DNA of 51,223 nt from Bacteroidota bacterium (GTDB taxonomy: Bacteria; Bacteroidota; Bacteroidia; Flavobacteriales; Weeksellaceae), in assembly GCA_023387375.1 (NCBI GenBank), contig JAEWIE010000054.1:1-51223 (forward strand), read 5' to 3'. Positions 1 through 8,795 of the stretch are shown piece by piece. A model generated the notes under the pieces. That model did not search any database and was not told the origin of the DNA. It was given only the letters and a program-made list of their open reading frames with translations. The number at the start of each line of letters is the position of its first letter. Position 1 is the first letter of the stretch. The position numbers were made by a program, and so were the translations under genes.

Positions 1-238
1 ATTCAAAAGGAGGTTTTTCAATTCCTTCCATCTGAACCTCACGACCCACATCTAGAATATAATCAAAGATTTTATCTGCGTGCATCAATTCTTCTTTGCT
101 TTGAACTCTGAAATAATTTGCGATTCCCTCCAGATCCTTGGCATGAAACCAAGCAGACATCGACAGATAATACTGCGCAGCATATTGTTCGTTAGCAATT
201 TGCGCATTTAGCAATTGCGCAATCTTTTCACTTATCAT
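1..238 (-). CDS. ftnA: Ferritin, bacterial non-heme type (3' part beyond the window)
   Basis: Cytoplasmic iron-storage ferritin that oxidises Fe(II) and stores a ferric core in a 24-subunit shell. The ATG is at 236-238 on the minus strand, and 79 codons are visible before the window edge cuts the gene. The first helices match FtnA-type ferritins. Ferroxidase-site residues fall at the same numbers as in E. coli FtnA: E17 in NEQYAAQYYLSMSAW, then E50 and H53 in EELMHADK. About 90 C-terminal residues should lie outside the window. A one-mismatch -7 box (TAACTTTA, 269-276) lies about 30 nt upstream, but I do not call it as a promoter. The alternative, a Dps-like protein, is unlikely given the E50/H53 spacing. 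Confidence 0.93.
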   Translation of the reverse strand, partial: MISEKIAQLLNAQIANEQYAAQYYLSMSAWFHAKDLEGIANYFRVQSKEELMHADKIFDYILDVGREVQMEGIEKPPFE

Positions 239-444
239 AATTTCTTTTTTTTATAGTATTTGAAAGTTTAAAGTTACTAATTCTCTTGGTAATTCTCCTT
301 ACTCAAAAACATGAAATTTCCCCCTTCACGACAACGCACTTTCAAGTCACCTCTAAATCCTTATAAAAAAGAGGAAGAAATCACTTTCTCCCCCTTCTCA
401 TTAAAACTAAAATTATGAACTTATTAGGTTCGACTTGCACTGGT

Positions 445-915
445 TTATTTTGCAATTTCTTTCGGTTCAAAGACGGTTTTTTTATGGAAACCTCCTTTTC
501 CTTCCATTGTTTTTTTAGTGGTCTTATTTTGCAATCTTGCTTTATTCTGCGCCATTCTCTCCGCTCTCATTGCTTCCCATTTTGCATATTGCTCTTTAGA
601 GAGGATGGCTTTCATTTCCTCATTTTTCTTCTCTTGCTTTGCTTTATACTCCTTTATACGCTCTTTACGAAGTTCTTGCATTTTGCTTCTTTCCGCCATA
701 CGTTCTGCAATTTGCTTTTCATGTAAGGCTTTGATTTGTTCTAATTGAGCCGCTGAAAGATCAAGACTCTTTTGCATTTGCTCAAAATGAGCTGCTTTTA
801 TTTTTTTCATTTGTACCTCTCGACTTGGCTTGTCTTTCATGCTTGGAACAGAAGTTTGCTGCGCGAACATGAAACCGCCGGAAACAACAAGGGCACTAAT
901 AATCATTTTTTTCAT
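445..915 (-). CDS. Secreted K/E/M-rich coiled-coil protein, DUF4890/Spy-like
   Basis: Probable periplasmic protein of 156 aa. The start chosen is the ATG at 913-915, because a signal peptide (MKKMIISALVVSGGFMFAQ) begins there; the reading frame continues upstream to 1002 but that part looks non-coding. After cleavage near residue 19 the chain is highly charged and probably helical, with long runs of Lys, Glu, Met and Arg. It contains LS..Q..qI..L and LSKEQYAKWEAMR segments like those of Spy/CpxP-type and DUF4890 proteins of Bacteroidota. Such proteins are thought to be periplasmic chaperone- or stress-type proteins, which I infer here from composition only. It stands alone, 103 nt downstream of the glycosyltransferase gene. 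I see no promoter match or strong terminator. Confidence 0.75.
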   Translation of the reverse strand: MKKMIISALVVSGGFMFAQQTSVPSMKDKPSREVQMKKIKAAHFEQMQKSLDLSAAQLEQIKALHEKQIAERMAERSKMQELRKERIKEYKAKQEKKNEEMKAILSKEQYAKWEAMRAERMAQNKARLQNKTTKKTMEGKGGFHKKTVFEPKEIAK

Positions 916-1018
916 CTTTCCAATTTTTGCTATTAATAAAGTATTTGGCTTTTTATACTTCTTTGATACGATTTGAGTATCAAGGTTAAAGGCGCAAATC
1001 ATAATATTATGTTAAACT

Positions 1019-2002
1019 TCAAACGGCATGTTTTCGAATTAGATCCGCCACAATTTCTGCGGTTTGATCTGGATAGTCTACTTCGATTCGGTTGTCAGAT
1101 TTTATCCAGCGTGCTAATTTTTTCTCAAATTCAGACTCTTTCCAAATGATTTCGATTCCCATTTTTTCTAAAGCTAAAGAATTGCACTGCTGTTCATACT
1201 GGTTTTTCAACGGTACACTTAAAAGCTTTTTTCCTAAGAATAAGCTTTCTGCTGGTCCCTCAAATCCACCTCCAGTCAAGAATCCTTCACATTGGGAAAG
1301 AGATTTTTGGAATTTCTGATTGCTAATAGGAACGATGTGGATATGATCTTTTGTATACTCGTTCTCGGCATGTTTTGAAAACACCTCCCATTTTACACTT
1401 GTATGAAAACTTAAAAGTTTTTCGATTAACGCATCACTATAAGCGGGAAGATAAACGGTATAGTGACCAAGTTTCTCCGGTGATAAATCTCGAATTTCTT
1501 TGCGAATAATAGGCGTATGTATAAAGTGATCGTAGGCTTGAAAGTGAAATCCGACCGCTTCCTTTGTCGGCGCGTAATGTTCCAAAATCATTTTCCCCCA
1601 ATGAAATCCATTCAGTTGAGGTGTAAAAGTAGACTCATAGGCACACTGGTGAGAAAGGGCGACGCATTTTTTCTTTCGAAATTTGCATGCCCAGGCACTA
1701 ATAGGTTCGTAATCACTTATTACTAAGTCGTAGGATTCTACGGGTAAGTTTTTGATGTCCGAAATTAACTGCCTTGTATGCATACCTCTCCAGGTTGCAC
1801 CAATGTCGATACCTCCACTCTTCCCAAACACAAAGCCCATACCACTCATACGATATTTGATTTCTTGTTCAAGGCCTACTTCGTTCTGCGTCCCGCTAAG
1901 AAGGACATCTACAGATCCATGTTTTTGTAAGTGGGGAATCACCTCGCGAGCCCGACTTACATGTCCGTTTCCGGTCCCTTGAATCGCATACAAAATCCTC
2001 AT
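1019..2002 (-). CDS. Glycosyltransferase-like protein, MJ1255/VC2487 type
   Basis: Predicted cytoplasmic, GT-B-like glycosyltransferase of 327 aa. I start it at the ATG at 2000-2002 (MRILYAIQGTGNGHVSRA), since the N-terminal GxGxGH loop should sit on the first beta strand; the frame runs nine codons further up. The C-terminal half has CEGFLTGGGFEGPAESLF and KKLLSVPLKNQYEQQ, like the nucleotide-sugar binding region of MurG-type (GT28-like) enzymes. It resembles the conserved family first seen as MJ1255/VC2487, whose substrate is, to my knowledge, not settled. Neighbours give no pathway: two secreted proteins flank it. The next gene upstream ends in a hairpin terminator (2049-2080), so this gene needs its own promoter, which I could not identify. 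Confidence 0.72.
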   Translation of the reverse strand: MRILYAIQGTGNGHVSRAREVIPHLQKHGSVDVLLSGTQNEVGLEQEIKYRMSGMGFVFGKSGGIDIGATWRGMHTRQLISDIKNLPVESYDLVISDYEPISAWACKFRKKKCVALSHQCAYESTFTPQLNGFHWGKMILEHYAPTKEAVGFHFQAYDHFIHTPIIRKEIRDLSPEKLGHYTVYLPAYSDALIEKLLSFHTSVKWEVFSKHAENEYTKDHIHIVPISNQKFQKSLSQCEGFLTGGGFEGPAESLFLGKKLLSVPLKNQYEQQCNSLALEKMGIEIIWKESEFEKKLARWIKSDNRIEVDYPDQTAEIVADLIRKHAV

Positions 2003-2048
2003 ACTTAACATTTTAATAGAAATAAACACAGAGATCGGGTAAAACTAC

Positions 2049-2080
2049 AAAAAGAAAAGGAAGGATCCTAAAACCCTTCC
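2049..2080 (-). terminator. Intrinsic terminator of the Tyr/Ser-Arg-rich protein gene
   Basis: On the minus strand, GGAAGG and CCTTCC (2075-2080 and 2059-2064) form a 6-bp stem around a 10-nt loop and are followed by a T-rich tail (TTTTCTTTTTG). It lies between the stop of the 2113-3147 gene and the start of the glycosyltransferase gene. Confidence 0.6.
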
Positions 2081-2112
2081 CAATCGTAACATTAACTTAA
2101 ACTATATTTAAT

Positions 2113-3147
2113 CTATCTAGACCCTCGCATTCCACTGCCTCTACTTGAGGATCCGTTTGAAGAACTCACTGCTTTGGAAGAGCTCGCGGTACTTCTCGAA
2201 CTTCTCATACCTGCAGAGCGATTACTAGTGGCTCTAGAAGAAGAGCTTGAAACTGCAGGTCTACTAGTGCGCGCACTTGATGAAGACCTTACACTAGAAT
2301 TCGCCCTTGCTGTACCCGTGCGGAATCCATTTGTTGAGCGCGTATTGGCCTGCGCGGTTTTGCTTGGCTCAGTCCTAACATTTGTTGCCGTTCCTGTTCT
2401 AAGTCCACTTGCTCTCTGCGAAGAAGAGGCGCTTGTGGAAGATTTAAAACCATTATTTCGACTTGAAACAACTGTTGAATTATTTACTGATCCATTTCTT
2501 AACGTACCCTTTGAACTGGATTTAAATCGAGCATCGTTCGAATTCCTAGGCTGATTCCAACCGTATTGGGTTCCTACATTTCGGTGGTAGTCTCTACGAT
2601 TGATTTTGTACAGATTGATATTTACATTCCGGTAACGCGGCACGACGTAATAAGAATAATACCTTGGTCTATAATTGGTTCGCCAGAAATTCACATAAAA
2701 TTGTATAGGACTTCTTCCATGGTAATAGTAGTTCTGATAAATTGAGAACGCTCTAGGACCCAGAATCTGTTCTAATGCATAGAAACGGTCGTAATACCAC
2801 CGGTTAGGATTGCTATGGTAGTAGGAGTTCCAAGAATAATAATCTGGAAATTGTCTGTTTAGCTCAATGATCATATTCGCTTGCCATGAATTTAAACGCA
2901 GCTCTCTAAATAAGCGATTCCAATTGACGCGAGTTATGCTTCGACGGTAATCATTATAAAAACTACGGTAGTAATCATCGACATAATAATCGTCGGGATA
3001 CTCATAATAGTAATCGTCCGCGAAATAATGATCCTCATCTCCGTACCACCCACTCTGGTACTGTGAATTTCCCCCACTTGATGGATAGTATTGTGCAGTA
3101 CTTAGTCCAAAAAGACCTAAGGCTACGGTTAGTAATATTTTTTTCAT
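2113..3147 (-). CDS. Secreted protein, Tyr-rich N-terminal half and Ser/Arg-rich C-terminal half
   Basis: I do not recognise this family. The 344-aa product starts with a signal peptide (MKKILLTVALGLFGLSTAQ). Residues 19-65 are packed with Tyr and Asp (for example DDYYYEYPDDYYVDDYY). Residues 70-180 look folded, with many Tyr, Trp, Asn and Arg and a segment NRLFRELRLNSWQANMIIEL. From about residue 200 to the end the chain is low-complexity Ser, Arg, Thr, Ala and Asn with repeated SSS, SSSRAT and RGSGMR stretches, probably disordered and strongly basic. This gives a neutral-to-acidic Tyr-rich part joined to a basic tail. It sits alone, ending at its own terminator. Surface attachment, nucleic acid or polysaccharide binding are all possible; none can be shown from sequence. 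Confidence 0.8.
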   Translation of the reverse strand: MKKILLTVALGLFGLSTAQYYPSSGGNSQYQSGWYGDEDHYFADDYYYEYPDDYYVDDYYRSFYNDYRRSITRVNWNRLFRELRLNSWQANMIIELNRQFPDYYSWNSYYHSNPNRWYYDRFYALEQILGPRAFSIYQNYYYHGRSPIQFYVNFWRTNYRPRYYSYYVVPRYRNVNINLYKINRRDYHRNVGTQYGWNQPRNSNDARFKSSSKGTLRNGSVNNSTVVSSRNNGFKSSTSASSSQRASGLRTGTATNVRTEPSKTAQANTRSTNGFRTGTARANSSVRSSSSARTSRPAVSSSSSRATSNRSAGMRSSRSTASSSKAVSSSNGSSSRGSGMRGSR

Positions 3148-3210
3148 TTTACTTTGTGATTTAGTTAATTTATAAGAAGTTCATCTCGAGCTTCTCTATA
3201 CATATAGATA

Positions 3211-3251
3211 CAAAAACAAAAAAGAAGTTAAATCCTAAATTCAACTTCTTT
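3211..3251 (-). terminator. Intrinsic terminator of the 4-alpha-glucanotransferase gene
   Basis: Stem AAAGAAGTT (3221-3229) with AACTTCTTT (3243-3251), 9 bp with a 13-nt loop. Read on the minus strand it is followed by TTGTTTTTG. It lies just after the malQ stop at 3289. Confidence 0.72.
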
Positions 3252-3288
3252 CTTTACTTATTGATAATCAAAATGATAAACTGCCAGA

Positions 3289-5949
3289 TCAGAGAGATTT
3301 TCGTCCTGAATCTTGAATCCAGTATGCTATTTTCTTGTTAAAGGAGTCTTGCTCTCCTAAAAACTCGAGTGTCAGATGCATTCTATATCGCCAATAGTGT
3401 GGGAATTGAGCTGGATCGTTAATTCGCTCAAGATCTTTATCTGGATTTCTAAGTTCACGATCCGTGGCAAAGAATTCTTGAATTGGGAAAACCGAAAGCA
3501 TCGCTTCGTTATACAAATGTTGCAACATGATAATTTCAGCTAACGCAGGCTCTAAGTTATCTGGCGCATTGCCCCCTTGATTCAACTGCGCGTTGTAGTA
3601 TTTTTGAGTCAATACAGGATCTTCACACCACCATTGTCTTAGGGTCGAACTATCGTGTGAGGAGCCGGTAACAACGTTCATATAACCCGCATTTTTCGGG
3701 TCGTACCAAAGTATATCCTCCGAAGGCATACGCTGTACCTTGAGAGCCGTAATGGCAAGGGAATCCATTACCTCAGGAACACATTTGGGTACCATGCCTA
3801 AATCTTCTCCACAAATCAGCATATCAGTAGAATTTAGAATCGCAGGGAGCTTTTCCATTGCACTTGCAGACCAGAGAGATTCTTGACGATGGAAAAAATA
3901 ATCCGAATACAACTCTCGTATCGCATTTTGCATCGAATCATCTAAGTGCTGAAATGACGCCGTGTTTTCTACTCCAAACCGTGGATGATATACGGCGTGT
4001 CCCTCTTTGTGCTCTTCTAGAAACAAGACGTTTGCGCATAATGTTAGGAGTTTATCTTCAATCCATCCCCAAGGATTATCCCTAAAAAAATCGCTAAGTT
4101 TTCGCTGTGTATCGAACTCGGGCTTGAACCGAAACAATCCACTAGACTCCGCATTCATAAAGAAATCACGCACTCGATTGTTTTCAGAGCCAAAGAAGTC
4201 CCAAAGTATCTGCTCATTTACATAAGGCCGAACAAATCGATCCCAATCAAAGTGAATCCCGCGACTTTGAAATTCCTCGAGAGTCACTGGAATGGCAGGA
4301 TAAAAATACCCCAAAATTCCCTGCGTCGCAGAAATAGGCATACGCCAAATCCGGAAAAACCCAAGAATGTGATCAATTCGCATAGCATCGAAATATTTCT
4401 CTAGAGCTTGAAAACGACTTTTCCACCAGCGGTATCCATCCTCTTTCATCGCTTCCCAATTGTAAGTTGGAAATCCCCAATTTTGACCAATTTCTGTAAA
4501 CTGATCGGGTGGAGCCCCCGCTTGAAAATCCATGCCATAAAGCTGCGGTTCGGTCCAAGCTTCCACGGAGTATCGATAAATTCCAATAGGAAGATCCCCT
4601 TTCAAAGAGATTCCAATGGAGTGTGCGTAGTCCACGGCGTCCGTCAACTGCAAATGTAGTTGGTACTGCACCCACAAATGAAGCATCGCTGTATCATAGA
4701 ATTTATGATCCGCCTGGAAAAAAGGGGCAATTTTACCGGCCACATACTTTCGATGCGTTTTCCACTGCTCAAAGTTCGGTGTCTTATTTTGATCTCGAAG
4801 GATGCAAAAGGCGGCATAGGGATGGAGCCAGTCTTTGTTTTCGTTCTGAAACTTTTTAAATGCCTTTTCTTTTAAAATTACCTGTTTGTTTTGTTCAAAC
4901 AAAAGAGTGATGAAGTGCCACTTATTTTCGATCACTTGTTCATAATCTACAAGTTCGAACGAATTTAATTCCGCTTTCTTTGCTAAAAACTCAAGTGATT
5001 TTTCCTCATCAAGTTTAAAAGGTAATTCTTCAATATTAATGTAAATTGGATGCAGAGCATAAAGGGAAATCGGTGCATAAGGATAAGAATCGGTCCACGT
5101 AAAATTTGCCGTCGTATCGTTAATTGGCAGCGTCTGTACCACGGATAGATTTGTTTTTTCCGCCCACTCTGCTAATAATTTTAAATCACTGAACTCACCC
5201 ACTCCAAATCCATTTTCACTACGAAGGGAAAAAACAGGCACTGCAACTCCTGCTGCATGGTATAACTCTTGCGCTTTAAAACGAAAATAATGATCCGCTT
5301 GAATCTGTAAAACTTGAGGTTCAAGGTTTGAAAGCGCCCAGCGGTTTTTGCCATACTCGACCTCAAAAACTTCGCCCGTTAATTCATCTAATATCCCGTA
5401 CTTGTATTGAATAAAGTTGTCTTGAGCAATTTCCACCGCTACCTCCCAAACGCCTTGAGCTGTTTGCGCCATAGGCACCGTTTTCAAATATTCCCAAGAG
5501 CCTAATTCCGGTGCGCTACCCAAAAGAACCAAACGCTGATTCGCTTTATAAATAGGAGCTTCTATTCGAAAAAGATGGGTATGACGTTTTAATATTTGTA
5601 GCCTTTCAGCCTTAAAATCCCGACGCGTATTTTTTAGAATTTTATTGTTTAGATAGTTCTCTGGAAAATTCTTAAGGTTCCAGACATCGTAAACTTTGTA
5701 TTCATTATAGGTATGAACTAATTGCAACTGATGAAAAGAAAACTCCGTTTTTAAAACTCTCCCCTCCTCTGTTACCAATTGGTACTGATAGCAAAAGTCT
5801 CTTGTAAAATAATCCACCTCCACTCGCCAATTTCCATTGTCGGTATACTCCAGGGGGTAAATTAACTTTTCTTGCTCGTTCTCAAATAATACAAGTTGAA
5901 TTCTCTCCCCAATTTGGGTGTTATAATGAATATTAAAAATGATTTTCAT
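3289..5949 (-). CDS. malQ: 4-alpha-glucanotransferase (GH77) with N-terminal starch-binding domains, DPE2-like
   Basis: Transfers alpha-1,4-glucan segments between malto-oligosaccharides or glycogen and glucose, in the cytoplasm. At 886 aa it is much longer than E. coli-size MalQ. Two N-terminal beta-rich modules look like CBM20 starch-binding domains: residues 1-110, and about 125-205 with LVLLGSAPELGSWEYLKTVPM. The layout resembles plant DPE2. The GH77 catalytic residues are in place: D526 in MRIDHILGFFR (nucleophile), E715 in GEDLGMV (acid/base) and D766 in GSSHDSSTLR. Other GH77 landmarks are GDLPIGIYRYSVEAW and APPDQF. No signal peptide is seen. The gene is monocistronic, with a terminator at 3211-3251. 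No other glycogen gene lies nearby, so its role in glycogen or maltose metabolism is inferred from family alone. Confidence 0.95.
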   Translation of the reverse strand: MKIIFNIHYNTQIGERIQLVLFENEQEKLIYPLEYTDNGNWRVEVDYFTRDFCYQYQLVTEEGRVLKTEFSFHQLQLVHTYNEYKVYDVWNLKNFPENYLNNKILKNTRRDFKAERLQILKRHTHLFRIEAPIYKANQRLVLLGSAPELGSWEYLKTVPMAQTAQGVWEVAVEIAQDNFIQYKYGILDELTGEVFEVEYGKNRWALSNLEPQVLQIQADHYFRFKAQELYHAAGVAVPVFSLRSENGFGVGEFSDLKLLAEWAEKTNLSVVQTLPINDTTANFTWTDSYPYAPISLYALHPIYINIEELPFKLDEEKSLEFLAKKAELNSFELVDYEQVIENKWHFITLLFEQNKQVILKEKAFKKFQNENKDWLHPYAAFCILRDQNKTPNFEQWKTHRKYVAGKIAPFFQADHKFYDTAMLHLWVQYQLHLQLTDAVDYAHSIGISLKGDLPIGIYRYSVEAWTEPQLYGMDFQAGAPPDQFTEIGQNWGFPTYNWEAMKEDGYRWWKSRFQALEKYFDAMRIDHILGFFRIWRMPISATQGILGYFYPAIPVTLEEFQSRGIHFDWDRFVRPYVNEQILWDFFGSENNRVRDFFMNAESSGLFRFKPEFDTQRKLSDFFRDNPWGWIEDKLLTLCANVLFLEEHKEGHAVYHPRFGVENTASFQHLDDSMQNAIRELYSDYFFHRQESLWSASAMEKLPAILNSTDMLICGEDLGMVPKCVPEVMDSLAITALKVQRMPSEDILWYDPKNAGYMNVVTGSSHDSSTLRQWWCEDPVLTQKYYNAQLNQGGNAPDNLEPALAEIIMLQHLYNEAMLSVFPIQEFFATDRELRNPDKDLERINDPAQFPHYWRYRMHLTLEFLGEQDSFNKKIAYWIQDSGRKSL

Positions 5950-6132
5950 GCCAATTAGTAGTATTTAAATTACTGTGTAGTAGTCTTTTGCATAAAGTGC
6001 CATGCTCGCACTCTCAGCTTGCTTTTAATAGCGATGCAATTTAAAAAAATAAAAGCAATATCCCCTTGTTTAATTGGACAAAAAAGCGAAGGCAACCCTA
6101 TAGCTTACTTCCTACTAATCAGCACTTTACAC

Positions 6133-6166
6133 AAATGGAGCTCTGGTTAAAACCAAAGCTCCATTT
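6133..6166 (-). terminator. Long hairpin downstream of cysS, probable terminator
   Basis: AAATGGAGCT-C-TGGTT pairs with AACCA-A-AGCTCCATTT: 15 base pairs with one C/A mismatch and a 2-nt loop. It begins 28 nt past the cysS stop. The T-tract on the minus strand is weak, so it could also be an mRNA-stabilising hairpin. The rest of the 245-nt gap (5950-6194) holds nothing I recognise. Confidence 0.5.
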
Positions 6167-6194
6167 TAGACTATAAAAAAGGAATTCCTTTTGT

Positions 6195-7661
6195 TTAGTT
6201 AATAAGATAAGAAGTGCCTTCGCGTGAATCTTTAAGTTCAATACCTTCGGCTAGAAGCTTGTCGCGTATTTCATCAGAAAGCTCCCAGTTTTTTGCTTGT
6301 CTAGCTTGATTTCGAAGATCGATCAAAACTTGGAGTGTGGAATCTAGCTTATCGGAATGCTGCTTAGCAACTTCTTCTAGACCCAGTACATCAAATACAT
6401 AAGTTTGAAGCGAAGTCGTTAACAGCGCTAAATCTTCCTTGCCAAGACTTTCTTTACCGTCTTTCAAAGCAAAAATAACTTTTACAGCCTCAAACAAATG
6501 AGCAATTAGAATTGGAGAATTAAAATCATCAAGTAAGGCCTGATCGCATTTTTCTTTCCAAGCTTGTACATCAAACGATCCTTTATTCGACTCCGTAGAA
6601 TCCATACCTGTAAGGATCTCAAGTGCTTCCATTAGTCGTAGATAGCCTTTTTCACTCGCTACTAGAGCCTCATTGGACAAATCCACTACACTACGATAGT
6701 GAGCTTGCAAGAAAAAGAATCGAACAACAGTAGGCGCAAAAGGTTTTTCGAAGAAAGTATTGTCTCCTGTGATTAACTCCATGGGCAGAATTGTGTTCCC
6801 TGTGGACTTACTCATTTTCTGCGCGTTTAAAGTAAGCATGTTTGTATGCATCCAATAATTAACAGGTGAAGTTCCGTTGCATGCTGTTCCTTGGGCAATT
6901 TCACATTCATGATGCGGAAATTTTAAATCCATCCCTCCTCCATGAATATCAAATTTTTCTCCTAAATACTTTGTACTCATAGCGGTACACTCCAAATGCC
7001 ACCCTGGAAACCCTTCTCCCCAAGGAGAAGGCCACTTCATGATGTGCGCAGGGGAAGCATTTTTCCAAAGTGCAAAATCTTGTGGATTTTTCTTTTCATC
7101 TTGCCCATCTAGAATACGGGTATTTGCATAGAGTTCTTCAATATTGCGTTTGCTTAATTCGCCATAGTTTCCTCCTTTCTCATTATAGGCATGTACATCA
7201 AAATAGACCGAGCCCCCTGTTTCATATGCATATCCTTTTTCTAAAAGTAACTTTGTAAGTTCTAGCTGTTCCAAGATATGCCCTGTTGCGGTCGGTTCAA
7301 TATTTGGCGGCAGTAAATTAAACTGCTCTAATACTTTGTGAAAATCAACTGTGTACTTTTGTACGATCTCCATCGGTTCGAGCTTCTCTAATCTACTTTG
7401 TTTCACAAATCGATCATTATCGACGTTTCCGTCGTCGGTTAAATGCCCTGCATCCGTAATGTTTCTAACATACCGAACTTTATAACCTAGATAAAGAAGT
7501 GTGCGGTAAATAAAATCGAAAGACATAAAAGTTCTTACGTTCCCCATATGCACATTGCTGTAGACGGTAGGTCCACAAACATACATTCCTATATTCCCTT
7601 CTAGAATGGGTTTGAATATTTCTTTTTGTCCCGTGAGGGAATTGTATATTTTTAGTTCCAT
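6195..7661 (-). CDS. cysS: Cysteine--tRNA ligase
   Basis: Class I aminoacyl-tRNA synthetase that charges tRNA-Cys. The 488-aa length is typical. The HIGH motif appears as HMGN at residues 38-41 after CGPTVYSNV, and the KMSKS motif is at 282-286 (QKMSKSTGN). The zinc ligands that reject serine are all present: C29, C225 in WHLECTAMS, H250 and E254 in HHECE. The C-terminal anticodon-binding part ends in an RNQARQAKNWELSDEIRD segment usual for the family. The start lies 11 nt after the folE stop, so folE-cysS are probably one transcript, driven by the -7 box at 8358-8365. Confidence 0.98.
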   Translation of the reverse strand: MELKIYNSLTGQKEIFKPILEGNIGMYVCGPTVYSNVHMGNVRTFMSFDFIYRTLLYLGYKVRYVRNITDAGHLTDDGNVDNDRFVKQSRLEKLEPMEIVQKYTVDFHKVLEQFNLLPPNIEPTATGHILEQLELTKLLLEKGYAYETGGSVYFDVHAYNEKGGNYGELSKRNIEELYANTRILDGQDEKKNPQDFALWKNASPAHIMKWPSPWGEGFPGWHLECTAMSTKYLGEKFDIHGGGMDLKFPHHECEIAQGTACNGTSPVNYWMHTNMLTLNAQKMSKSTGNTILPMELITGDNTFFEKPFAPTVVRFFFLQAHYRSVVDLSNEALVASEKGYLRLMEALEILTGMDSTESNKGSFDVQAWKEKCDQALLDDFNSPILIAHLFEAVKVIFALKDGKESLGKEDLALLTTSLQTYVFDVLGLEEVAKQHSDKLDSTLQVLIDLRNQARQAKNWELSDEIRDKLLAEGIELKDSREGTSYLIN

Positions 7662-7672
7662 TGATTTAAATT

Positions 7673-8335
7673 TTAGTCAATTTTCGCATGACTCCCTACA
7701 TAATGTAGAAATTCCTGCCTTGTGATTGGATTGGTCCTGAAAATTCCGCTTAACTCTGCAGTAATCGTTGAGCTTGCCGTGTCTTTAATTCCACGACAAT
7801 TGACGCAGAGATGTTTAGCATCAATGATACAAGCTACATCCTTTGTCCCCAGAGCCTGCTTTAGTGCATCCACAATTTGCATCGTTAACCGCTCTTGAAC
7901 TTGAGGCCTTTTGGCATAATAATCAACGATTCGATTAATCTTGGAAAGTCCAATAACTTCTCCATTGGATATATAGGCCACATGCGCGCGGCCAATAATC
8001 GGTAGAAAATGATGTTCACAAAAGGAATACACTGTAATATCCTTTTCCACTAGCATTTGGCGATACTTGTATTTATTACTAAAAGTAGAAATTCGCGGCT
8101 TGTTTTCAGGAAGTAGTCCACCGAAAATCTCATTGACATACATCTTGGCAACCCTCTTAGGGGAGTCCTTAAGCGAATCATCCTCCATATCTAATCCAAG
8201 GGTTTCCATGATTTGTCCAAAAAGAATTTCAATTCGCTCCACTTTTTCCATGGGCGTTTTTTCAAAAGCGTCCTCTCTTAAAGGCGTATGCTCTTTGCCT
8301 GTAAAAACATCGTCGTCGTTATCAAAATCCGTCAT
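7673..8335 (-). CDS. folE: GTP cyclohydrolase I
   Basis: Converts GTP to 7,8-dihydroneopterin triphosphate, the first step towards folate and other pterins. The product is 220 aa from the ATG at 8333-8335 (MTDFDNDDD). The open frame extends to 8398, but a -7 promoter box at 8358-8365 lies downstream of that upper Met, which rules it out if the box is used. Zinc ligands C106, H109 (CEHHFLPIIG) and C177 (HLCVNCRGIKD) match C110, H113 and C181 of E. coli FolE. It is the first gene of a two-gene unit with cysS and is divergent from acpP. Confidence 0.97.
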   Translation of the reverse strand: MTDFDNDDDVFTGKEHTPLREDAFEKTPMEKVERIEILFGQIMETLGLDMEDDSLKDSPKRVAKMYVNEIFGGLLPENKPRISTFSNKYKYRQMLVEKDITVYSFCEHHFLPIIGRAHVAYISNGEVIGLSKINRIVDYYAKRPQVQERLTMQIVDALKQALGTKDVACIIDAKHLCVNCRGIKDTASSTITAELSGIFRTNPITRQEFLHYVGSHAKID

Positions 8336-8357
8336 AGTGTATTGATTCTTAGAATGG

Positions 8358-8365
8358 CAAAAATA
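8358..8365 (-). promoter_or_regulatory. -7 promoter box of folE-cysS
   Basis: TATTTTTG on the minus strand, a full match to the Bacteroidota TAnnTTTG box, 22 nt before the folE ATG. No clear -33 TTG is seen at the usual spacing. It supports the shorter folE start. Confidence 0.55.
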
Positions 8366-8480
8366 AGGAAATATCCATTGAAATCGAATTTTTCCCACTG
8401 CTTCTATTGCAGAGCTTTTTTTGACACATTACAAATTCCCTAAAAAATACTAAAAAAAGGATAATTGATTAAGTTTTTTT

Positions 8481-8488
8481 TATATTTG
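8481..8488 (+). promoter_or_regulatory. -7 promoter box of the acpP operon
   Basis: TATATTTG, a full TAnnTTTG match, 34 nt before the acpP ATG. The nearest TTG (8465-8467) is only 13 nt away, shorter than usual, so the -33 element is weak or absent. Confidence 0.65.
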
Positions 8489-8522
8489 CACCAATTAAAC
8501 AATAATTAAAAATACTATTATT

Positions 8523-8762
8523 ATGTCAGACATTGCATCAAGAGTAAAAGCTATCATCGCTGATAAGCTTGACGTTGAAGAAACAGAAGTAACTCCAGAA
8601 GCTAGCTTCACTAACGATCTAGGAGCTGATTCATTAGACACTGTAGAGCTTATCATGGAGTTCGAAAAAGAATTCAACATTCAGATTCCTGACGATCAGG
8701 CTGAAAAAATCACAACTGTAGGTCATGCGATTGCATACATCGAAGAAGTGGTAAATAAATAA
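8523..8762 (+). CDS. acpP: Acyl carrier protein
   Basis: Carries growing acyl chains on a phosphopantetheine arm during type II fatty acid synthesis. It has 79 aa and the usual acidic composition. The attachment serine is S37 in GADSLDTVELIMEFE. The start follows a clear promoter, and the gene begins a five-gene plus-strand run: acpP, fabF (33 nt later), rnc, IPExxxVDY and pyk. The acpP-fabF-rnc order is common in Flavobacteriia. Nothing in the protein departs from the family pattern. Confidence 0.98.
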   Translation: MSDIASRVKAIIADKLDVEETEVTPEASFTNDLGADSLDTVELIMEFEKEFNIQIPDDQAEKITTVGHAIAYIEEVVNK

Positions 8763-8795
8763 TCTGAATCTATTCGTTAGATAATTAAAAAATTT

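Noticed and set aside
2174..2554. 126-codon plus-strand frame opposite the Ser/Arg-rich tail
   Set aside because: It is the antisense shadow of a repetitive coding region; the minus-strand frame has a signal peptide, full length and a terminator.
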